From the NCBI GenBank assembly GCA_964472545.1, contig CAYYNP010000377.1:1-8495 (forward strand): a stretch of 8,495 bases of DNA, read 5' to 3'. The stretch comes from CAYYNP01 sp964472545 (GTDB lineage: Bacteria; Planctomycetota; Planctomycetia; Pirellulales; Thermoguttaceae). Position 1 is the stretch's first letter. Every line of letters starts with the position of its first letter. The notes under the pieces were generated by a model. That model saw only the letters and a list, made by a program, of their open reading frames with translations. It did no database searches and had not been told where the DNA came from. The position numbers and the translations under genes are program-made. Below, piece after piece: positions 1 through 6,244 of this stretch.

Positions 1-41
1 GAGGAGATCGTCACCTACCCTCCACTTTGTGCCATTTGAGT

Positions 42-77
42 TGAAACACTACAAGACCGTTAGAATCCGGTGTTTCA
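42..77. repeat. 8-bp inverted repeat with a 20-base loop
   Basis: The arms are TGAAACAC (42-49) and GTGTTTCA (70-77), a perfect 8-bp match. The stem is AT-rich and no T run follows on either strand, so it is a poor candidate for an intrinsic terminator. It could be a protein binding site or part of a dispersed repeat. Only one copy lies in the window. Confidence 0.5.
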
Positions 78-275
78 CCCCGACGGAGCAGCGCCACGCG
101 CGGCACGACCCCACTAATCGAAACGGTTTCGCAGAGCGGCGAGCACGTCTTGCCGTTACAATCGATACAATCGCAAGTGGCGCCGCGTTCGGTCAACTCC
201 AGCAGACCCCAATGTGCACCCCTGCGTGCCGGCGAATCCGGCTGCGGCCAGAGAAAAGAGACCCCGGCCGATCGA

Positions 276-306
276 CTTCGGCGCAAGACTCGCCGGCGGG
301 CCGAAG
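276..306 (-). terminator. Possible weak terminator hairpin after the propeller gene
   Basis: A 7-bp stem (CTTCGGC at 276-282, GCCGAAG at 300-306) with a 17-base loop begins 16 bases past the TAA of the propeller gene. Further downstream on the minus strand comes a pyrimidine tract (about 250-261, TCTCTTTTCTCT on that strand), but it is separated from the stem by a GC-rich stretch. That is not the layout of a classic intrinsic terminator. It is the only hairpin close to the end of the cluster. In DNA this GC-rich, a stem of this size could occur by chance. Confidence 0.22.
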
Positions 307-322
307 CGATGCCGCGGATTGC

Positions 323-3300
323 TTACGGACTGCCGCCGAGGGCAACCACGCTGCCGTCGGTGGTGGCCAGGAATATCCGGCTGCCGGCGGCGATCATGCC
401 GTCGAAAACGGGCGCGAATGCCAACTCGTGCCCGGCGATCTTGCGGCCGTCGGCGGTCGAGACGGCCCAGAGCACGGCTCCCTCGCTGCCGGTGTTCACC
501 GCGGCCTGTCGGGCGAGCAGCTTCTGAGTCTGGGGCGTTTCAGACGTCTCAAGCGTCTTGTGCTCGTCGATCAGATCGGCCGGCCCGGCGATAAACAGGG
601 TCTCACCGGCCAGTACCATCGCGCGGACCAGGATCGGTACGTCTTGCTTCCAGTCGGTCGCCACGGTGGTCGGCGGCGCGCCGCCCAGCCCGGCACGCTT
701 CTTGGCATTCGCGCCCCCTCCGAGCGACACGACCTCCGGTTGCTTCGCCGACGCGTAGAGCATGTACTCCATCGGCGTAGTCCAACGAAAGTACTGCGGC
801 TTGCGCCCGAAGCTGTAGATCTGGCGGTCGTCGAAGACCATCGGCCGGCCGGAAACGGCGGCCCGCCCTGCGCGAAAGTACCCTCCCGCCCCCGACTTCC
901 ACACCCGGCCGTAGACCCAGTAGGAGCGATGCCACCAGACGTCGTCCAGCAGGCCGGTGGGGCAGAACAAATGGGCCGTTTCGCCCTGCTGCTCTCGTTC
1001 GCTACGGGTGGGCACGTCGACGCCGATGCGGTTGCCGTCGAGGTCGAATTGCTGCGACTTCATGTAGACGTACTTCCCGTCGCAGACCAGCACGTCGGGC
1101 AGCGCGACCGGCATGTTCAATCCGGAGATACCCGCCTGGAGATTGTCGTCGCTCTCCGGCAGCCGGTCGTCGAGTACCCGCTCGTCGATCTTCTCGCCGC
1201 TGGCCGGGTTAATGCGCAGCAGATGCAGCCCGCCGTCGATGAACATCGAGCGGCCGGCCACGCACCACAATACCGCGTTGCCTTGCCCGTCTTCGCGAAC
1301 CAGCACGCTGCCGTGTACCGGCCACACCGATTCGATCTGCTCGAAAGCCCCCATCCGCAGATCGGCCGGCGCGGCCCGATAGCGCCAGACCAACCGGCCG
1401 TCGTCGGCACGCAGGCAATAGACGTATCCGTCGGCCGACCCGAAGAGCACGCGCCCGCGCCAGATCGTCGGCGGGCTGTCGACCCGGGCGCCGGCCGTAA
1501 AACGCCAAAGCGGCTTGCCGGAAGCCTGCTCGAGGGCGTGGACCGCATGGGCGTCGATCGCCGCCACGAACAGCCGCCCGCCGGCCACCACCGGGCTGCT
1601 CAGCCGGCCGCCGATCTGCGAACGCCAACGCACGGACACCTCGGCGGGCACGTCGGCCGCGCTGCGTCCGCTACGGGCGGCGTCGCCGCGCAACGTCGGC
1701 CAGTCCGCCGCGTCGGCTGCGGTCGCTTCGATCGTGGCGCCATACGCCGGACCACGCTCGAGCCGATCGGCCGCGGCCGCCGCGTCGATGATCTTCTGCC
1801 GCGACGACGAATGGGCCGCCAACGCGTTGAAGCCGTAGAGCTTGGCTTCCAGGTAACACGCACACGGATGCGGCGGATTGTAGACCATCCCGTTGGCCGG
1901 CATGATGCCGTACAGGCACGCCCCACGAGCCCAGTGGTGGCAGGTCCAATGTTCCTTGCGGAAGTCGACGAACTCGATGCCCGTGCGCGAGGTGAGCAGG
2001 TACTTCTCGGTGGCCTTCGCACGGTAGCAACGGTGGTGGAACCAGTGCGTGTCGACGTCGGGGGTGAACTCGGCCTTCACCTCACCGGTTCGCAGGTCAC
2101 GGCCCCACACGGTGCCGGTCTGCGGCGTGCGGAGGTCGCGGCTGTTGAACACGTCGGACGTCCACACCAGGCCGTCGATGACCAAGATGTCCTCGGCGCT
2201 GCGATAGCCGGACGGCGGATGGGGCGACGTCCAGAGCGTCTTGCCGTCGTCGGCCGAAAGTGCGACCATCGTCTTGCCGTTGTCGGCGTGATAGGACTCG
2301 GTGCTGGGGTCGGCCCCGGAGAAGAGCACCAGGTCACCGTGCAGCACCAGGCACGGAGAGAAGTAGACCGGCACCGGGGCGTCGCGTTGGCCGAGCACTT
2401 CCGACTCCCACCGCGTGGCGCCCGTCTTCCGATCCAGGGCGACCACACATCGCCCGTCGAAGAAGACGACGTTTCCGCCGCCGACGGCCATCGATCCGGG
2501 CACGACCCACGGCCAGGCCTTCTCCCAGAGCTTCCGGCCGCTCTTGGCGTCGACGGCCATCAGCGTGCGCTGCTGGGGCGTGAACTCGGCGAAGGGGCCA
2601 CGCGAGTAGCCCTCGCGATTGACGACCAGATAGAGCACGCCGTCGGCGCAGAGAATCTCGTCGGTCCCTTTGGTTTCCGCGTAAGTTCGCAGGGTCTTGC
2701 CGGTCGCCGCATCGATGGCGGTGACCGGGGCGTCGAGTGAGAGCGTAACGTAGACCGTCTCGCCGATTGCCACCAACCGTCGCGGCAGGTTCGACGGTCC
2801 GCTCTTGAGCCGCTGCAACTGCGAAAACCAGGGCCCCATTTCCCGCCGCCAGAGGACGGCTCCGTTGAACGCGTCGCGGGCGACGAGTTGCCACTTCGAC
2901 GGAAGCTGGATGCTAAACGGCGAGGCGTGATCGAATATGGAAAACAAGCGCCCGCCGGAGGTGACCATCGCGCTGGCCGACGACATGTGGTCGTGGTGCC
3001 GTCCGTAACGGGGTCCGCCGATCCACTGCATCTGCCGCAGGAAATCGACCGCCCCGTCACGGCTAACCGCGTTGCCGTCGGGGTCGTGCAGGTAGTGTGT
3101 CCACTCGTCGTATTCGTCCGGCCGGGGCTTGATCGTCTCGGCGTAGCTGCCGTCGGATTTCCGGACAAAAGCCACACCGCCGGGCGCCAGCACGCGGAGG
3201 ATCTCGTCCATCGATACGTCGACCGGATCCTCGGTCACCAGCAGGTTGACCAGGTTGTCGGTGTACGGCAGGCTTCGGCCCGTCAAATGGTCGACCGATA

Positions 3301-3592
3301 CGGGCCCGTAGACGCCGGCGGCGCGAACGGTCGCGCGTGCTCGTTGCACGTTGGCCGCGTCGCGGTCGAGACCCTGAACGAGACAGCCGTCGCCGGTACG
3401 CAACGCCGCGGTCAATTCGCCGTCGCCACAACCGAGATGGACGATCAGACCGCCCTGTACGCCCGTGGCCTTGAAGATCTGCCGTGCCGTGGCCACACGT
3501 TCCTCGGCGCCGTCGGCAGTCGAGACAACAGAGCACAAGAGAGTCGCCGCCCAAGTCAGGGCATTCCGAGTGCTTTCGGTCGATCGAATCAT
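323..3592 (-). CDS. Exported methyltransferase-like/PQQ-type beta-propeller fusion protein
   Basis: The protein has 1089 residues. A hydrophobic signal peptide covers about residues 11-24, with likely cleavage near residue 28. A class I methyltransferase-like domain follows (about 35-145): glycine-rich SAM motif HLGCGDGEL at 52-60, acidic GLDRD at 74-78 and ILRVLAPGG at 131-139. A linker with EWTHYLHDPDGNA (163-175) leads into PQQ/BamB-type propeller blades carrying D-x-x-[TS]-G-x-x-x-W-like motifs near 294, 348, 387, 447, 499, 690 and 729. DWPTLRGDAARSG (630-642) appears to open a second propeller. Cysteines and histidines cluster at 516-579. The start has GAGGGA seven bases upstream. I recall this architecture as a widespread, uncharacterised planctomycete family. 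Whether it binds SAM or PQQ is unknown: such propellers often act as scaffolds, and SAM is not expected outside the cytoplasm. It is the last gene of the cluster. Confidence 0.9.
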   Translation of the reverse strand: MIRSTESTRNALTWAATLLCSVVSTADGAEERVATARQIFKATGVQGGLIVHLGCGDGELTAALRTGDGCLVQGLDRDAANVQRARATVRAAGVYGPVSVDHLTGRSLPYTDNLVNLLVTEDPVDVSMDEILRVLAPGGVAFVRKSDGSYAETIKPRPDEYDEWTHYLHDPDGNAVSRDGAVDFLRQMQWIGGPRYGRHHDHMSSASAMVTSGGRLFSIFDHASPFSIQLPSKWQLVARDAFNGAVLWRREMGPWFSQLQRLKSGPSNLPRRLVAIGETVYVTLSLDAPVTAIDAATGKTLRTYAETKGTDEILCADGVLYLVVNREGYSRGPFAEFTPQQRTLMAVDAKSGRKLWEKAWPWVVPGSMAVGGGNVVFFDGRCVVALDRKTGATRWESEVLGQRDAPVPVYFSPCLVLHGDLVLFSGADPSTESYHADNGKTMVALSADDGKTLWTSPHPPSGYRSAEDILVIDGLVWTSDVFNSRDLRTPQTGTVWGRDLRTGEVKAEFTPDVDTHWFHHRCYRAKATEKYLLTSRTGIEFVDFRKEHWTCHHWARGACLYGIMPANGMVYNPPHPCACYLEAKLYGFNALAAHSSSRQKIIDAAAAADRLERGPAYGATIEATAADAADWPTLRGDAARSGRSAADVPAEVSVRWRSQIGGRLSSPVVAGGRLFVAAIDAHAVHALEQASGKPLWRFTAGARVDSPPTIWRGRVLFGSADGYVYCLRADDGRLVWRYRAAPADLRMGAFEQIESVWPVHGSVLVREDGQGNAVLWCVAGRSMFIDGGLHLLRINPASGEKIDERVLDDRLPESDDNLQAGISGLNMPVALPDVLVCDGKYVYMKSQQFDLDGNRIGVDVPTRSEREQQGETAHLFCPTGLLDDVWWHRSYWVYGRVWKSGAGGYFRAGRAAVSGRPMVFDDRQIYSFGRKPQYFRWTTPMEYMLYASAKQPEVVSLGGGANAKKRAGLGGAPPTTVATDWKQDVPILVRAMVLAGETLFIAGPADLIDEHKTLETSETPQTQKLLARQAAVNTGSEGAVLWAVSTADGRKIAGHELAFAPVFDGMIAAGSRIFLATTDGSVVALGGSP

Positions 3593-3594
3593 CG

Positions 3595-3665
3595 GTTATT
3601 CCCTCGTGTTGTGATACAACTTTCGCCGTCGCGCGTGCGACCAAATCAACATTGTCTAGAATAAC
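3595..3665 (-). other. Structured spacer upstream of the propeller gene
   Basis: The 75-base spacer between the two-lobed gene and the propeller gene can fold on itself. Outer arms GTTATTC and GAATAAC (plus-strand 3595-3601 and 3659-3665) form a 7-bp stem. It encloses two small hairpins: 3608-3620 (GTTGT/ACAAC, 3-base loop) and 3628-3641 (GTCGC/GCGAC, 4-base loop). In the mRNA, the 3' outer arm ends two bases before the ATG and overlaps the end of the GAGGGA ribosome binding site (3600-3605). The fold could therefore limit translation of the large gene. Neither hairpin is followed by a T run, so this is not a clear terminator. The pairing is visible in the sequence; the function is inferred. 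Confidence 0.4.
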
Positions 3666-3667
3666 GT

Positions 3668-4672
3668 CTACTCGTCATTCTCCATGATCCGGATCGATTC
3701 CACAATCGCCCGAGCGGCTTGAAGATCCTTGTTGGAAGCGGCCGAGAGAAAGACGTGCAACATAAGGTGTTCGTGTTCGTCCAAATCTTCGGCAGGACGG
3801 ATTGCCTCGATCCGAACCCCTTCGCCGCGTACTGCCTTGAACCAGTCGACCTGCTTGCCGATCAAGGGCCCCTGCGACTGTTCGGGCTCGGTCTCCTCTC
3901 TCTTGTAATGATAACTCGGATGGTTGCCGACATACACGCCGATCGAAGGCCGCTCAGCAGGAAACGGCCCCAGTTGGCGCAATCTGTGGACAAGGAAATC
4001 GGGGCCCGGCTGCAATGTATGCACCCACCCGTCAGGCAGATCGACGACAAGCTCCTTGGTTTTCGAGTAGACATGGAGTCGCTGCTTTCGAGCCTTCGTG
4101 ACGATCCCTTTTTCCCCGGGTTCAAGCGTCTTCAAGATCCGGGAGCAGAGCTTCCGCACATCCCGCGGTTCGGCGCCTGCCATCCGATTCGCGTAGGCGG
4201 CGAGAAGCTGAACGGTCTGATCCGTATTGACAATCCACGCCGAAGCGATCAAGATCGCCTCGCGATCCGTGTTCACGAGGCTGACCTTAGCTTGGTAGAC
4301 CTCCAAGTTGTCTTGACGGAGGACAAGCCGGGTTCTCGCAGTACGTCGGTCCTGGCGAGCTTCTCGATTCATCTTCTTCAAGACCGCCGCAAAGTCCGGT
4401 CCCGCCGTGCTGAAGGTCTCGTACAGCATCACGACAAGGCGTTTCTCACCCAGGTCGAAAACCACTCGGGTCTCTTCCTCCGGGGACTCCTTGGCCGCCA
4501 TGATGTTCACCGCACGGGCTTCCACTTTGGCGCCGACTGGCAAACGCGCCTGAAGACGGCCGCCGAGAAGTGGCGTAGACTCGTCGGATAGAGCAACGTC
4601 GGCAAAATCCCCCGCGTAGCCGGTCCCGCAGAAGACTCCCATCAGGAAGGCAGCACTGGCGAATCTGATCAT
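3668..4672 (-). CDS. Exported protein of unknown function with two similar lobes
   Basis: I do not recognise this 334-residue protein. It starts with a clear signal peptide (hydrophobic about 3-19, ending TGYAG, likely cut near residue 20), so it is exported. An in-frame ATG lies 12 codons upstream (4708), but the 4672 start fits the signal peptide and has AGGAG seven bases upstream. The mature part seems to be two lobes of similar plan. Each opens with a strand such as GRLQARLPVG (38-47) or KELVVDLPDG (206-215) and closes with a helix such as RDVRKLCSRILKTL (170-183) or KDLQAARAIVESIRI (315-329). This pattern recalls PsbP/Mog1/DcrB-like folds, an inference only. Three sampled 60-base lines have 30, 32 and 35 G+C, against 39-46 in sampled lines of neighbouring genes. 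It lies 45 bases after the arylsulfatase and 75 before the propeller gene. Confidence 0.85.
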   Translation of the reverse strand: MIRFASAAFLMGVFCGTGYAGDFADVALSDESTPLLGGRLQARLPVGAKVEARAVNIMAAKESPEEETRVVFDLGEKRLVVMLYETFSTAGPDFAAVLKKMNREARQDRRTARTRLVLRQDNLEVYQAKVSLVNTDREAILIASAWIVNTDQTVQLLAAYANRMAGAEPRDVRKLCSRILKTLEPGEKGIVTKARKQRLHVYSKTKELVVDLPDGWVHTLQPGPDFLVHRLRQLGPFPAERPSIGVYVGNHPSYHYKREETEPEQSQGPLIGKQVDWFKAVRGEGVRIEAIRPAEDLDEHEHLMLHVFLSAASNKDLQAARAIVESIRIMENDE

Positions 4673-4679
4673 GTCTCTT

Positions 4680-4684
4680 CTCCT
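4680..4684 (-). promoter_or_regulatory. Ribosome binding site fixing the two-lobed gene's start
   Basis: AGGAG on the minus strand, seven bases before the ATG at 4672, selects this start over the in-frame ATG at 4708. The protein then opens directly with its signal peptide. Confidence 0.75.
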
Positions 4685-4717
4685 GCTGTAACGGCACGAG
4701 TCAGCCACCGCCTCCGA

Positions 4718-6154
4718 TCACCCGTCGTTCGGCCGCGGCATCTGTACCTTGGTGGCCTTACGCCACTCGATCAGCTTCCGTTGCATTTGTCGAGCCCGAT
4801 CGGGCAGACGTTCGACGAGATTCTCCTGCTCGCCCACGTCCTGGCGGAGGTTGTAGAGTTCCAACCGGCCGTCTTCGAGGAACTCGATCAGCTTGAAATC
4901 GCCTTCGCGAATCACGCTCAGCGGCCGGGCCGGATTGGGGTGCCCGGCGCCGATGTAGTTGGGAAAGTGCCAGAACATCGCCCGGGGCTTCAACGCGCCG
5001 CTCTGCTTCAGCAGCGGCATCAGACTCGCGCCGTCGACGTGCTGCTTCGGCATCGGCGACAGCCCGGCGATCTCTAGCAGCGTGGGATGGAAATCGTGCG
5101 AGATCACCGGCGTATCGCACGTCGAGCCCGGCTCGACCACGCCCGGATAGCGGACGATCAACGGCACGCGGATGCCGCCTTCGTAGTAGTTGCCCTTGCA
5201 GCCGCGCAGCGGATGGTGCGACGTGATACGGCCGTGGCCGCCGTTGTCGGAGGCGAAGATCACCACCGTGTTCTCGGCCAGGTCGAGTTCTTCCAGCTTC
5301 GCCAACACGCGGCCGACGCTTTGGTCGACGCTCTCGATCATCGCCGCGTAGATCGGGTTGGTGTGATGCTTGCCCGGCGGCTTGCGGCGGTACTTTTCGA
5401 TCAGTTCCTCTTGGGCTTGCAGCGGCGTATGCACGGCGTAGTGGGGGAAGTAGAGCAGGAACGGGCCGTCGGCGCTCTGCTCGATGAAGCGGATTGCCTC
5501 GTCGGTAAGCCGATCGGTCAGGTACTCGCCGGGCTGCCCGCCGCCGATCGTCTGCCACTCGGTCCAGGGATGCTGCGGCGTCATCCGCCAGCGCCCCCGA
5601 TAGGGATGGAAGTACATGCCCGGGTTGCCCATGTTGTTGCCGGCGATGTTGACGTCGAACCCCTGATGCTCGGGGTAGAACTCCTTCTCCCAACAGACGT
5701 GCCACTTGCCCACCGACGCCGAACGGTAGCCGGCCGGCTTGAGCGCTTCGGCGATCGTGACCTCCTCAAGCGGCAGATTCTTGCGATAGATGGCCGGGAT
5801 CAACGGCAAGCGTTCTTTGATCCGCAGATGCCCTTGGATGGGGATCGCGTGGGTGATGTGCAGCCGGGCCGGGTTCTTGCCGGTGAGCACCGAGACCCGC
5901 GTGGGCGAGCAGACGCAACAGGCGGCGTAGGCCCTGGTGAATCGCATGCCCCGTCGCGCCAGCCGGTCGATGTTCGGTGTTTCGTAGAAGTCGCTACCGT
6001 AACAGCCGACGTCCGTCCAGCCGAGATCGTCGATCAGGAAGAAGACGACGTTCGGCGGCGCCGGCTCGGCGGAAGCGGCGCGCTCTCCGTGGCAAAGCGC
6101 CGCCGATAAGGTTGTCAGTATCGCCAAGGCGTGAGTGCGTACGTGCCGCCGCAT
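4718..6154 (-). CDS. Exported arylsulfatase (formylglycine-dependent, S1 family)
   Basis: The product is 478 residues. It hydrolyses sulfate esters, probably on a carbohydrate outside the cytoplasm; the substrate cannot be told from sequence. A signal peptide covers residues 1 to about 29 (ends AASA). The catalytic set is complete: metal-binding D42-D43 in LIDDLGW, nucleophile motif C82-S-P-T-R86 followed by LTGK, VGKWH at 148-152, HTP at 242-244, D303-N304 in ASDNGGH, and K320 in CKGNYYEGGIRVP. Cys82 must be oxidised to formylglycine by an enzyme not in this window. Length and motifs fit the arylsulfatase A/N-acetylgalactosamine-6-sulfatase-like group, possibly SulfAtlas S1_16. The frame opens further upstream (6241), but that extension runs through the 6205-6243 repeat, and AGGAG six bases before 6154 marks the true start. 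An extra cysteine pair (C79-C80) precedes the active-site motif. Confidence 0.95.
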   Translation of the reverse strand: MRRHVRTHALAILTTLSAALCHGERAASAEPAPPNVVFFLIDDLGWTDVGCYGSDFYETPNIDRLARRGMRFTRAYAACCVCSPTRVSVLTGKNPARLHITHAIPIQGHLRIKERLPLIPAIYRKNLPLEEVTIAEALKPAGYRSASVGKWHVCWEKEFYPEHQGFDVNIAGNNMGNPGMYFHPYRGRWRMTPQHPWTEWQTIGGGQPGEYLTDRLTDEAIRFIEQSADGPFLLYFPHYAVHTPLQAQEELIEKYRRKPPGKHHTNPIYAAMIESVDQSVGRVLAKLEELDLAENTVVIFASDNGGHGRITSHHPLRGCKGNYYEGGIRVPLIVRYPGVVEPGSTCDTPVISHDFHPTLLEIAGLSPMPKQHVDGASLMPLLKQSGALKPRAMFWHFPNYIGAGHPNPARPLSVIREGDFKLIEFLEDGRLELYNLRQDVGEQENLVERLPDRARQMQRKLIEWRKATKVQMPRPNDG

Positions 6155-6160
6155 GTGATT

Positions 6161-6165
6161 CTCCT
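6161..6165 (-). promoter_or_regulatory. Ribosome binding site fixing the arylsulfatase start
   Basis: AAAGGAG on the minus strand, with its AGGAG core six bases before the ATG at 6154, supports this start. A longer reading from 6241 would translate the hairpin repeat and bury the signal peptide. Confidence 0.8.
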
Positions 6166-6204
6166 TTCGACGAAGGCTACTTCGGACAATGCTCGGTTGC
6201 GGAG

Positions 6205-6243
6205 GGGTGGCTGGGGCACCGCTGCGCTTTGCCCCAGCCACCC
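6205..6243. repeat. Perfect 14-bp stem-loop, probable dispersed planctomycete repeat
   Basis: The arms GGGTGGCTGGGGCA (6205-6218) and TGCCCCAGCCACCC (6230-6243) pair perfectly around an 11-base loop. It lies in the 90-base spacer between the two sulfatase genes, one base past the upstream TGA (6247-6245). No T run follows on the minus strand, so it is not a standard intrinsic terminator. In RNA it would be very stable and could protect the upstream message from 3' exonucleases or lower expression of downstream genes. From memory, very similar GGTGGCTGGGGC hairpins recur in planctomycete genomes, which suggests a REP- or MITE-like element. Only one copy is in this window, so the repeat status is untested. 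Confidence 0.75.
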
Positions 6244-6244
6244 G

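Larger units (their letters stand above)
1..322. other. Non-coding stretch downstream of the propeller gene
   Basis: This is the 3' side of the gene cluster, and I see no convincing gene in it. One minus-strand frame (286-11) stays open for 91 codons, but it begins at TTG with no ribosome binding site and resembles no family I know. The stretch holds three inverted repeats: 276-306, close behind the propeller stop codon; 119-131, an odd-length palindrome with arms CGAAAC and GTTTCG around a central G; and 42-77. The part nearest the window edge looks less GC-rich than the genes. It may be plain intergenic DNA or the remnant of a dispersed repeat. No promoter is evident. Confidence 0.6.

Noticed and set aside
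40..47. GTTGAAAC, which resembles the end of some CRISPR repeats
   Set aside because: There is no second copy at regular spacing and no cas gene.
61..70. GTTAGAA-like sequence suggesting an integron attC site
   Set aside because: The inverted partner sequences needed for an attC site are missing and no integrase is visible.
11..286. Minus-strand frame with a short cysteine-rich stretch (CDCIDCNGKTC)
   Set aside because: It starts at TTG with no ribosome binding site, overlaps several inverted repeats and resembles no known family.
29..2740. Plus-strand open frame of 903 codons
   Set aside because: It lies antisense to the propeller gene, and its arginine/glycine/proline-rich translation has no recognisable domain. 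GC-rich codon use often leaves such long antisense frames.
3719..4591. Plus-strand open frame of 290 codons inside the lower-GC gene
   Set aside because: The minus-strand frame has a signal peptide, a strong ribosome binding site and operon-like spacing; the plus frame has none of these.
5087..6109. Plus-strand open frame of 340 codons
   Set aside because: It is antisense to the arylsulfatase and has no recognisable domain.
6205..6243. Intrinsic terminator between the sulfatase genes
   Set aside because: The stem is strong, but no T run follows it on the minus strand and the cluster continues with well-placed ribosome binding sites. A dispersed repeat fits better.
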